Assembly (NCBI GenBank): GCA_964404415.1
Contig: CAYOKC010000165.1
Location: forward strand, 1 to 7,051
Direction of reading: 5' to 3'
DNA length: 7,051 nucleotides
DNA from: Leptolinea sp964404415
Lineage (GTDB): Bacteria; Chloroflexota; Anaerolineae; Anaerolineales; Anaerolineaceae
Shown piece by piece: positions 1 to 6,354 of the stretch. A program made the position numbers and the translations under genes. Numbering within the stretch: the stretch's first letter is position 1; each line of letters starts with the position of its first letter. The notes beneath the pieces are model-generated. The model was not told the origin of the DNA. It saw nothing but the letters and a program-made list of their open reading frames with translations, and searched no databases.

Positions 1-2
1 TA

Positions 3-251
3 TTCTTTAAACGCATGATCCAGAAGTACATCATCCGCGATTTTCACCCGCTGGTACTGTTCTACTTTTTCGGGTCATTCCTGATGCTGGTTGACATACC
101 ACTATTAATCCGCTTCTTCTATATCTGGACGACCACTAAAATGGCGCCGGAGATGACACTGATAATGATCCTGCTTTGTTCCATCTCAGGCCTGCAATTG
201 ATGCTGTTTGCCATGCTGTTTGACATGGAAAGCAACCGCGAGTTGAAGTAG
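3..251 (+). CDS. Glycosyltransferase family 2, C-terminal membrane region (5' truncated by window edge)
   Basis: The reading frame is open from the left edge, so this is the last 82 residues of a longer protein whose catalytic part lies upstream. An internal ATG at 15 is probably not the start. What remains has two hydrophobic helices, around PLVLFYFFGSFLMLVDIPLLI and MTLIMILLCSISGLQLMLFAM, followed by a short acidic and charged tail ending LFDMESNRELK. The pattern of a short basic segment, an RDFHPL stretch, two helices and a GLQ...LFAMLFD ending is familiar from the C-termini of dolichyl/polyprenyl-phosphate sugar synthase-like GT2 enzymes. Those enzymes transfer a nucleotide sugar to a lipid carrier on the cytoplasmic face. 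The sugar and acceptor cannot be judged because the GT-A domain is missing. The next gene is a GT-C-type transferase, which fits a lipid-linked sugar donor made by this enzyme. The family call is from pattern memory, not a search. Confidence 0.75.
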   Translation, partial: FFKRMIQKYIIRDFHPLVLFYFFGSFLMLVDIPLLIRFFYIWTTTKMAPEMTLIMILLCSISGLQLMLFAMLFDMESNRELK

Positions 252-360
252 CATCACTTCAGGGTAGGATTGTGAATACAAAATCCCTTCTGCTGAGAAT
301 CATTTTCAATCATTTCCGGCAGTCCGTTTGCATTTCGTGTTCTCAGGAAAGATCATGCTC

Positions 361-2319
361 ATGAGCCTCGCGTCAGTGATCTCGCAAATAATTACCGAAC
401 CCCGGAGTCTGTTTTTTATCTCAGCATTGATGCTTGTCCTGACCGGGCTCTTCCTGCTTTCACTGTTCAGGGTAAAGACCATTCCGGAATATCTGGTTGG
501 TTTATATTTAGTATTTGTCGCTCAAATCGTGCTGGTTTTTGAGATCGCCAGCCTTTTTCATCGGGTGAACGATGAAGGATTTATTCTTACCGGGAATTTT
601 GCGTTTTTAATCCTTTCGGTTGGTACCTGGTTTTTGGCAGGTAGGCCGCGTTTGCTGGATGCCGGATTGGCGAAAGCCGGATTCGGCAGACTTTTTAATA
701 CCCTGCGTCACAATCACGCGCTTTCCGTTTTTCTTATTTTCCTTCTGGCCGCGTACGGGTATGCTGCGTATTTGATCTTCAACGTGCCGCAAAACGTGGA
801 CGATGTTTTGTCAACGTATCTGGCTCGTGTCGGGTTCTGGTTGCAATACGGGTCATTCATCCCGTGGACAACATCACCCTATAACCTTCCGCAGGTGGTA
901 TTCCCGGCCAATCCTCAAATCCTCTCCCTCTGGATCGTGCTTTTCTCTGGCACAGACCAACTGGCGGGATTTACCCAGTGGGTTACTTCAATTGTTACCG
1001 TGCTGTCAATTTACGGCCTGGCGCGGATGCTGAAGCAGAGTATGGCTCATTCACTGTTTGTAGCCGGCCTGTACATTACCATTCCTGCCGTAGCGCTGGA
1101 ACTTTCCACCGCGCAGACGGACCTAATGGCCGCGGCCTTTTTTGTATGCGGGATTTACCTGTTGTATTCCGGCTGGAAGAATGACAGAATCGGCGTCATC
1201 CTTCTTTCCGCGCTGTCATTCGCGCTGGGTATTGGCACCAAGCAGACTGTGCTGTTCGCCGCGCCCGGGGCGGCCGTCATTTTCTTCTTGTTGTTCAAGT
1301 TGATCCCGAAAGACCGCTGGAAGAAGACATGGTTTCTGGCTGGAGGATTGGCTGCATTTTTTGTGATGGTGGGGTCCTATTTCTATATTCAAAACCTTGT
1401 TTTCTTTGGCAAACTGCTAGGACCGGAAACCGTCGCAGAAACGTACACCGGCATTCAGAGTTTATCCATCTTTGGACGTATCTGGATGGGATTGGGTAAC
1501 TTTGCCCAGTTTTTCCTATCATGTTTCTTCAGCGAATTTTTCGCCGGTCAGCTTACACCGATCATCAATCTTTATCCCCCACTGCTGGGTGACGTGACGG
1601 AGTTCACCGAGCTGATCACAACATTCAGCACGGGGACGATTGGCATACTGGTCACGTACCTGACCATCTATGGGATCTGGTCCGGTTTTGGCAAAATAAA
1701 AAAGGAAAAGGATCCGGTCGCTCTCGGGTTGCTGGCGGCGGGTCTTGTCTATTTGCTGGTGCTGTGTTTCATCCGCCAGTATTCCGCCTCCATCTTCCGT
1801 TATTCTCTGCTATCTTTCGCGCTCTTCCTGCCGCTGATCGGGGAGGCGGATTATTTTAAAAGTGATAGCCAGAACCGCCTTATCTGGAATGAAAGGCTGG
1901 GGGTGGTTATTGTAGTTTCCCTGTTGATTTTAGGGTGGACTCTCACTGCTGATAAGGCGAAGTCACTGTACAACCAGGTGGCGCTGCCCGGTATGAACCG
2001 GACCGAAAAACAACTGGTGTTGATGCCGGAGTTTACCAATACATACCGCTACATTGACGAATTGATCCCGTCAGATTCTTCAGTTGGTTTGGTCGGCACC
2101 GGGAAGTATCCGGTTTCGCCGCTGTTTGGCAAGTATTACACCCGGCGGGTGGAACAAATCGTACCAACTGAGGACGGCCACTTATCCATCGGAGAGAAGC
2201 CGCCGTTGGATTATCTATTAATTGATTCCATCCTGTTGGATGGCAACCTGACTGTTCCCGAAACGTATTGGAAAATCACAACCCGCAATGATTTCACGGT
2301 ATACCAACGGGTTAAATAG
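361..2319 (+). CDS. Polytopic membrane glycosyltransferase, GT-C fold (ArnT/PMT-like, family 39-type)
   Basis: This is a 652-residue protein with about a dozen hydrophobic segments and a soluble C-terminal part from about residue 544. Several features match GT-C enzymes, which use polyprenyl-phosphate sugars at the outer membrane face. An acidic pair, D147-D148 in NVDDVLSTYLAR, sits after an early membrane helix, where GT-C enzymes keep their catalytic acidic residues. A TAQTDLMAAAF motif (about 252-260) and a GTKQT motif (292-296) also recur in this group. The frame is open from a TTG at 328, but ATG 361 is the better start because AGGAAAG at 345-351 lies 9 nt before it. ATG 355 would leave only 3 nt. 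The upstream GT2 enzyme could supply the lipid-linked sugar. The acceptor could be a lipid, a glycan or a protein and is not visible. A purely structural membrane protein is less likely. Confidence 0.78.
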   Translation: MSLASVISQIITEPRSLFFISALMLVLTGLFLLSLFRVKTIPEYLVGLYLVFVAQIVLVFEIASLFHRVNDEGFILTGNFAFLILSVGTWFLAGRPRLLDAGLAKAGFGRLFNTLRHNHALSVFLIFLLAAYGYAAYLIFNVPQNVDDVLSTYLARVGFWLQYGSFIPWTTSPYNLPQVVFPANPQILSLWIVLFSGTDQLAGFTQWVTSIVTVLSIYGLARMLKQSMAHSLFVAGLYITIPAVALELSTAQTDLMAAAFFVCGIYLLYSGWKNDRIGVILLSALSFALGIGTKQTVLFAAPGAAVIFFLLFKLIPKDRWKKTWFLAGGLAAFFVMVGSYFYIQNLVFFGKLLGPETVAETYTGIQSLSIFGRIWMGLGNFAQFFLSCFFSEFFAGQLTPIINLYPPLLGDVTEFTELITTFSTGTIGILVTYLTIYGIWSGFGKIKKEKDPVALGLLAAGLVYLLVLCFIRQYSASIFRYSLLSFALFLPLIGEADYFKSDSQNRLIWNERLGVVIVVSLLILGWTLTADKAKSLYNQVALPGMNRTEKQLVLMPEFTNTYRYIDELIPSDSSVGLVGTGKYPVSPLFGKYYTRRVEQIVPTEDGHLSIGEKPPLDYLLIDSILLDGNLTVPETYWKITTRNDFTVYQRVK

Positions 2320-2360
2320 CAGCCTGATTTCCATTTTTATTTACCGGACCAGGAATGATG

Positions 2361-3185
2361 ATGAAAGGGCAGAGAAATCGGGAATACAGTAGTTTATTGG
2401 CCGGATTATTCCTGCTCCTTTCCGCCTGTGTTCCGTTGACGCCCACCGCTGCTCCATCTGCCACATCGGTGCCAACTGACACGTCAACCCCCATACCGTC
2501 ATCCACCGCGACTCCGGAACCAACAGCAGCGCTGACGTTTTCGCCGGAGCCTACCGCTACCCACACACTTACAGTCACGCCGGTACCAACCGGGACCCCG
2601 GCGCCCACTGCCACATTCACACCCGTTTATGTAGTGCTTCGCGGGGTGGTCAACCAGGGGCATGTTAACTGTTATTATGGGCCGTCGAAAACCTACCTGT
2701 ACAAGTACGGACTGCTGAAAGGCAACCGGTTGGATATCATCGGCTGGCTGCCTGATACCGGGTATCTTGAGGTGCAGGCTATTGGCGGTGACAATCCCTG
2801 CTGGATGAATATGGAATTCATGGATGTTGACGGGGATATTAATACTGTCCGGCCTGTGCTGCCTGATGACATAAAGCTTCCGCAGTCACCGTATTACCCG
2901 GCGCCTGCGTTTGCCAGGGCGGAACGCGATGGCAATGAGGTGACGGTCACCTGGTCGCCGCTGAAGTTGAAAGCGGGAGACAGCTCAGAGCAGGAGCCGT
3001 ATCTGCTGGAAGCCTGGCTGTGCCGTGACGGGAAGATCACCTTTGTGCCGGTAGGCGCTTACCAGAATCAGGTCAAGGTGGCGGACGAACCCGGCTGCGC
3101 GGAGCCGTCACACGCGCGGGTATACGGGGTGGAAAAACACGGGTACACAAAGTACCTGGAATTTGACTGGCCGCAGGCGGATTAA
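2361..3185 (+). CDS. Secreted lipoprotein with Thr/Pro-rich stalk, SH3-like and C-terminal beta-sandwich-like regions
   Basis: The N-terminus is a lipoprotein signal: basic residues, a Leu-rich core, then the lipobox LLSAC with the modified Cys at residue 23. Residues 24-88 are a low-complexity Thr/Pro/Ala/Ser stalk that probably spans the cell-wall or surface layer. Residues about 91-160 (RGVVNQGHVNCYYGPS through WMNMEF) look like a bacterial SH3-type domain. Residues about 175-270 look like a small beta-sandwich, with VTVTWSPL, WLCRDGK and GVEKHGY stretches. Four further cysteines (about 104, 147, 221 and 246) come in two pairs, one per domain, and could form disulfides outside the cell. 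Three ATGs lie in tandem at 2355, 2358 and 2361. AGGA at 2351-2354 touches the first and is 6 nt from the third, so 2361 is preferred. The gene starts 41 nt after the GT-C gene and may be co-transcribed with it. The ligand is unknown. This architecture is common in Anaerolineae-type Chloroflexota (recollection). Confidence 0.82.
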   Translation: MKGQRNREYSSLLAGLFLLLSACVPLTPTAAPSATSVPTDTSTPIPSSTATPEPTAALTFSPEPTATHTLTVTPVPTGTPAPTATFTPVYVVLRGVVNQGHVNCYYGPSKTYLYKYGLLKGNRLDIIGWLPDTGYLEVQAIGGDNPCWMNMEFMDVDGDINTVRPVLPDDIKLPQSPYYPAPAFARAERDGNEVTVTWSPLKLKAGDSSEQEPYLLEAWLCRDGKITFVPVGAYQNQVKVADEPGCAEPSHARVYGVEKHGYTKYLEFDWPQAD

Positions 3186-3281
3186 TAAAAATCTTGTACC
3201 GGTTAGAACCAATTCAGGGTATAAATTATTCATTATTCGGAATATTATTTTGCCAGTATATGATACAAAGGAAAACACACT

Positions 3282-3758
3282 ATGAGCCATGTTCTAATTA
3301 TTTATGAATCCCGTACCGGGAATGTGAAGCAAATGGCGGAAGCTGTCTCTGAAGGTGTCAAGCAGGGAGGGCTTGATGTAAAGATACTTCCTGTCAATCA
3401 GGTTCAGATCGAAGATATGACAGGCGCGGCCGGGATCATTGCCGGAACATTCACCTCTTATGGCATTGTGGCCGGAGAAATGAAAACCCTGTTTGACGCC
3501 TCTGTCAAAAAACATGGCAGTCTGAAGGGCAAGGTGGGCGGTGCGTTCGCTTCCAGCGGCGGTTTGGGAGGCGGGGTTGAAACCACTATTCTCTCCATCC
3601 TGCAGATGATGCTGGTGCATGGCATGATCATTGAAGGTAACCACCATTCACCGCATTTCGGCCCGGTGGCCATTAGCAAACCTGATGAGAAGAACCTGAA
3701 AGCCTGTGTTGACCTGGGTAAACGGGTCGCGGTTCTGGTTAAAAAGTTGGGACTGTAA
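3282..3758 (+). CDS. Flavodoxin-fold protein (FMN-binding, flavodoxin/WrbA-like)
   Basis: This is a 158-residue protein beginning MSHVLIIYESRTGNVKQM. It carries the flavodoxin phosphate loop, S/T-x-T-G-N (SRTGN, residues 10-14), which binds the FMN phosphate. Downstream are GTFTSYGIVAGEMKTLFD (about 55-72) and GGAFASSGGLGGGVETT (about 87-103), which resemble the isoalloxazine-binding loops of WrbA-type flavoproteins. The length fits a single flavodoxin domain. It probably acts as a cytoplasmic electron carrier or a small NAD(P)H:quinone reductase; sequence alone does not decide which. The start is supported by AAGGA, with AGGA at 3269-3272 and a 9-nt spacer. It lies 96 nt after the lipoprotein gene, so it may have its own promoter. 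TATAAA at 3220-3225 and TATGAT at 3259-3264 are possible -10 boxes without convincing -35 partners. A strong hairpin follows the gene. Confidence 0.88.
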   Translation: MSHVLIIYESRTGNVKQMAEAVSEGVKQGGLDVKILPVNQVQIEDMTGAAGIIAGTFTSYGIVAGEMKTLFDASVKKHGSLKGKVGGAFASSGGLGGGVETTILSILQMMLVHGMIIEGNHHSPHFGPVAISKPDEKNLKACVDLGKRVAVLVKKLGL

Positions 3759-3772
3759 AAAGGACGAGAAGA

Positions 3773-3818
3773 ATTTATACAGGAAGGAATACCCGAGGGT
3801 GTTCCTTCCTGTATAAAT
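3773..3818. terminator. Long near-perfect hairpin between convergent genes, probable bidirectional terminator
   Basis: Bases 3773-3794 pair with 3797-3818 in a 22-bp stem. The only irregularity is one T-G wobble (3790/3801). The tip is a CGAG turn. The core contains CAGGAAGGAA and its complement TTCCTTCCTG, and the AT-rich base is ATTTATA/TATAAAT. It begins 14 nt after the flavodoxin stop codon and ends 21 nt before the stop of the convergent small gene, where a shared terminator is expected. Neither strand has a clean T-run after the stem: the + side continues TATTATGGGG, and the - side continues with a pyrimidine-rich TTCTTCTCGTCC. Classic intrinsic termination is therefore likely but not certain. 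It could also protect mRNA 3' ends. Confidence 0.75.
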
Positions 3819-3839
3819 ATTATGGGGTAATGGCATCTT

Positions 3840-4064
3840 TCAACGCCCGATTTCGCGGGCTGCCTTCTGCAGCAAAATATAGCCTGAGTCGGTTAAACGT
3901 TTTAACTGTTGCAGAGATGGTGTTTTTCCATTCTCGAAATCATCCAATAGCCGCAACATCGCACCTCTGACGCCGCTGGCACGGTGTGCTACAACCGAAT
4001 CGGCTGATATGCGTTCGAGTCTTGAGAGTAATAATTTCATCATCTGAATTTGTTCTTCTATCAT
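3840..4064 (-). CDS. Small conserved-looking hypothetical protein, 74 aa
   Basis: No function is recognised. The protein is rich in charged residues and Leu, lacks Cys, and has no signal peptide or membrane segment. It appears wholly helical: an N-terminal amphipathic helix (EEQIQMMKLLLSRLERI), a short basic HRASGVRGAM segment, a second helix (LRLLDDFENG), and a C-terminal helix (LQQLKRLTDSGYILLQKAAREI). This resembles a small helical-bundle cytoplasmic protein. I have a weak recollection of similar sequences in Anaerolineae but cannot verify it. The ATG at 4062-4064 has no good Shine-Dalgarno sequence. In-frame ATGs at 4041-4043 and 4038-4040 are alternatives that would shorten the protein by 7 or 8 residues. 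It converges on the flavodoxin gene and is divergent from the G1P dehydrogenase gene. No longer ORF occupies this stretch on either strand. Confidence 0.68.
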   Translation of the reverse strand: MIEEQIQMMKLLLSRLERISADSVVAHRASGVRGAMLRLLDDFENGKTPSLQQLKRLTDSGYILLQKAAREIGR

Positions 4065-4124
4065 ATTAATAATTGTATCTAACTTGTTTCCGGATATGGA
4101 TTAACCTTATACCATTTGACGTTG

Positions 4125-4136
4125 TATCACGTGATA
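4125..4136. promoter_or_regulatory. Perfect 12-bp palindrome TATCACGTGATA in divergent intergenic region
   Basis: The sequence reads the same on both strands and lies in the 152-bp region between the divergent 74-aa gene and the G1P dehydrogenase gene. A near-consensus -35-like hexamer TTGACG (4116-4121) lies just upstream on +. The flanks keep only partial symmetry (TTG on one side, AATA on the other). This is a candidate binding site for a dimeric regulator that could affect either gene. The regulator is unknown, and a 12-bp palindrome could also arise by chance in AT-rich intergenic DNA. Confidence 0.35.
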
Positions 4137-4174
4137 ATAGTTAATTCGGTTTCTTGATTAAACAGGGTGTATAT

Positions 4175-4202
4175 TTGAGAAATCAATTGTTTTACTTATA
4201 AC
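4175..4202 (+). promoter_or_regulatory. Candidate sigma-70-type promoter for the G1P dehydrogenase operon
   Basis: TTGAGA (4175-4180, one mismatch to TTGACA) and TATAAC (4197-4202, one mismatch to TATAAT) are separated by 16 bp. Transcription would begin near 4209, leaving a leader of only about 8 nt before ATG 4217 and cutting into the GGAG at 4208-4211. The hexamers are good, but the short leader makes the assignment uncertain. The true start could lie further upstream. Confidence 0.35.
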
Positions 4203-4216
4203 AACGCGGAGATTGT

Positions 4217-5554
4217 ATGGATGACGATTTCTTTGACCAAACATTGAAAGATGTACACGAGACGAAGTCCATCAGTCTCAAGCCCGGTATTCTGTCAAAA
4301 ACTGTGGGAATCTTTTCCCGGTTTTTCCCCGGTCAAAAAGCTGTCATTGTAGCGGATGAAAACACATTCAACGCGGCTGGCCGGCAGATCCAGGAGTTAT
4401 TTAGTTCCGCGGGTTTGACCGGAGGAGAACCGGTTATATATCCCGGCACACCAATGCTTTACGCCAGCTTTGACAATGTTCTCCGGCTGGAAGAAACTCT
4501 GCGCGGTGTTGACGCCATCCCCGTCGCTGTGGGATCCGGCACGATAAACGACCTGACTAAACTCGCATCCCACCGTCTCGGCCGGCGCTATATGGTTGTC
4601 TGCACGGCTGCTTCGATGGACGGGTACACGGCATCCGGCGCTTCGATCTCAAAGGACGGATTCAAACAGACTTTCTCCTGTAAAGCACCTATCGCTGTGA
4701 TAGGAGATATTGATGTGATGATCCGGGCGCCCAAATCCATGGCCGCTTCCGGCTATGCCGATCTGCTGGCGAAAAATGTGGCCGGCGCAGATTGGATCAT
4801 CGCGGACGCGTTGGGCGTGGAATCCATAAATCCACGCACTTGGGACATTGTTCAGGGTCATTTGCGTGAAAGCACGGATCAACCGGATTTACTGACGAAA
4901 GGTGACATGCAGGCGTTCTTTCACCTCACACAAGGATTGATGCTCTCAGGGCTTTCCCTGCAGCATTACCAGGCGTCCCGGCCTGCATCCGGCGCGGAAC
5001 ATTTGATAAGTCACCTGTGGGAAATGGCAGAGACCACCCACGGTCAATTCTCCCATGGTTTGAAAGTCGGGTTGGGAACCATCGCCTCTGCCGCTCTGTA
5101 TGACCGGGTGCTCGCGCGTGACTTCACCCGGCTGAATGTAGACCGGATGGTCAACGCCTACCTGTCACGGGAAGAGGTGCAGGCGGTAATCCGTCGGGCA
5201 TTCTCCAATCCTGATGTGGTTGAATCCGCCATTCACCAATCCATGGCGAAGTATCCGGAGCCGGAAGATCTGCGGAACCGTCTGATCCAATTGAAAGACC
5301 ATTGGCCTGAAATTAAAGCGAAGCTGCAAAAGCAATTGATCAGCGCGCCGGACATGCGCGGCATGCTCTCTTCCGCCGGGTGTATCACCCACCCCGCGCA
5401 GATGGGCAAGACTACCGCCGACTTACTTCAGGCATATCGGCATGCACGGCTGATCCGAAATCGGTATACCATCCTTGACATGGCAGAAGAAGCCGGCTGC
5501 CTGGAAGACTGCCTCAATGAACTGTTCTCTCCCGGCGGATTCTGGGGTTCATAG
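4217..5554 (+). CDS. egsA: sn-Glycerol-1-phosphate dehydrogenase (AraM/EgsA family)
   Basis: This 445-residue protein belongs to the iron-containing-alcohol-dehydrogenase superfamily. The family reduces dihydroxyacetone phosphate to sn-glycerol 1-phosphate with NAD(P)H, in the cytoplasm. Visible features in order: a Rossmann-like N-terminal half with KAVIVADENT (41-50); the nucleotide-binding GSGTINDLTK (106-115); the CTAASMDGYTASGASI segment (129-144); SGYADLLAK (178-186) with likely metal ligand D182; SGAEHLISH (258-266) with H262; and HGLKVGLGT (280-288) with H280. The Asp/His/His set matches the divalent metal site of characterised G1P dehydrogenases. Length is somewhat above B. subtilis AraM because of a C-terminal helical extension. 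GGAG at 4208-4211 is 5 nt from the ATG. The gene lies 8 nt upstream of a HAD-IIA phosphatase gene. The product could feed archaeal-type ether lipid precursors or another glycerol-phosphate pathway, but no GGGP synthase (PcrB) gene is in the window. Confidence 0.87.
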   Translation: MDDDFFDQTLKDVHETKSISLKPGILSKTVGIFSRFFPGQKAVIVADENTFNAAGRQIQELFSSAGLTGGEPVIYPGTPMLYASFDNVLRLEETLRGVDAIPVAVGSGTINDLTKLASHRLGRRYMVVCTAASMDGYTASGASISKDGFKQTFSCKAPIAVIGDIDVMIRAPKSMAASGYADLLAKNVAGADWIIADALGVESINPRTWDIVQGHLRESTDQPDLLTKGDMQAFFHLTQGLMLSGLSLQHYQASRPASGAEHLISHLWEMAETTHGQFSHGLKVGLGTIASAALYDRVLARDFTRLNVDRMVNAYLSREEVQAVIRRAFSNPDVVESAIHQSMAKYPEPEDLRNRLIQLKDHWPEIKAKLQKQLISAPDMRGMLSSAGCITHPAQMGKTTADLLQAYRHARLIRNRYTILDMAEEAGCLEDCLNELFSPGGFWGS

Positions 5555-5562
5555 GGATTAGC

Positions 5563-6336
5563 GTGAAATACAAAGCTTGCATTTTTGACCAGGATGGAAC
5601 CATCTATCTGGGCAACCAGTTAATCCCCGGTGCGGCGGAGACTATTTCCCGGCTTCGCGCGGATGGCAACCGAACGATCTTTCTCTCCAATAATCCCACA
5701 AAAACCCGGGCGCAGTACGCGGAAAAACTGACAGGGCTGGGCATCCCGACAGGCGTGAATGATATTGTCAACTCTTCGTTTGTGATGGTTCAGTGGCTGA
5801 AAGAGAATGCTCCCGGCGCGTGTCTATATGTCATTGGTGAAGCGGCCATCACCGGGGAGTTGAAAGAAGCGGGATTTGTTTTATCCGAGAAACCCGGAGA
5901 CGTTGATGTGGTCGTCGCTTCATTTGACCGCACATTTGACTACCACAAGCTGCAGGTGGGGTTTGATGCCATCAATGCCGGCGCACGATTTGTTGCCACC
6001 AATCCAGACCGGTATTGTCCCACACCAACCGGTGGAGAACCGGACTGCGCGGCCATCATCGCCGCCCTGGAAGCGTGTACCGGTGTGACATGCGACCCTG
6101 TGGTTGGGAAACCGTCACCCATTATGGTGAAGACGATCATGGATAAACTGGGTTTGCCGCCGTCGCATTGCCTGATGGTGGGCGACCGGCTGGAAACAGA
6201 CATCCGCATGGGTATTGAAGCCGGTATGGATACCTGCCTGGTGCTCACCGGTGACGCGGATCGGAATAAACTGAAGAAGTCCGGACTGAAACCGACACTG
6301 GTTCTAGAATCCATTGCCGGTTTGCTGATAGTGTAG
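5563..6336 (+). CDS. HAD-superfamily subfamily IIA phosphatase (NagD/AraL-like)
   Basis: This 257-residue protein is of the usual length for NagD-type phosphatases. All HAD motifs are present. Motif I is FDQDGT (8-13), with nucleophile D9 and general acid/base D11. Motif II is LSNN (41-44), with S42. Motif III includes K183 in VGKPSP. Motif IV is VGDRLETD (206-213), with D208 and D213. The region between motifs II and III is a C2A cap, with the typical ARFVATNPDRYCPT segment (141-154). The family dephosphorylates small phosphometabolites such as sugar phosphates, glycolate phosphate or glycerol phosphate. The start is GTG 5563, with AGGGA at 5553-5557, overlapping the upstream stop and 5 nt away. 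This indicates translational coupling to the G1P dehydrogenase. That neighbour makes glycerol 1-phosphate or a derived phosphate a reasonable substrate guess. The substrate itself is not readable from the sequence. Confidence 0.88.
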   Translation: MKYKACIFDQDGTIYLGNQLIPGAAETISRLRADGNRTIFLSNNPTKTRAQYAEKLTGLGIPTGVNDIVNSSFVMVQWLKENAPGACLYVIGEAAITGELKEAGFVLSEKPGDVDVVVASFDRTFDYHKLQVGFDAINAGARFVATNPDRYCPTPTGGEPDCAAIIAALEACTGVTCDPVVGKPSPIMVKTIMDKLGLPPSHCLMVGDRLETDIRMGIEAGMDTCLVLTGDADRNKLKKSGLKPTLVLESIAGLLIV

Positions 6337-6342
6337 AACCGG

Positions 6343-6354
6343 TCAGGCTCCTGA
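6343..6354 (+). terminator. Short weak hairpin with following T-rich stretch
   Basis: TCAGG and CCTGA form a 5-bp inverted repeat around CT, followed by GTTATTCTTTTT. It lies 6 nt after the phosphatase stop codon, so it could end the + operon. However, it sits inside the last codons of the convergent 104-aa gene, and the 2-nt loop means only about 4 bp would pair. This is a weak candidate. Confidence 0.25.

Noticed and set aside
803..1184. Two overlapping + strand ORFs of 76 and 68 codons
   Set aside because: They are alternate frames inside the GT-C gene with Cys/Arg/Ser-rich content and no ribosome binding site.
2312..2620. Minus-strand ORF of 102 codons rich in Val-Gly repeats
   Set aside because: It is the antisense shadow of the Thr/Pro-rich stalk of the lipoprotein gene. 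ACN/CCN-rich DNA reads as GTN/GGN-rich on the other strand. It has no start signal or domain of its own.
2427..2625. Repetitive-looking ACN/CCN-rich DNA that might be a tandem repeat
   Set aside because: The repetition is of amino-acid composition (Thr/Pro/Ala/Ser). There is no fixed-length DNA unit, so it is a low-complexity protein linker and not a repeat array.
3201..3210. Inverted repeat GGTTAGAACC after the lipoprotein gene
   Set aside because: It has only 4-bp arms, a 2-nt loop and no T-run, so it is too weak to call a terminator or operator.
3294..3647. Minus-strand ORF of 117 codons
   Set aside because: It is fully antisense to the flavodoxin-fold gene, whose own frame has clear FMN-binding motifs.
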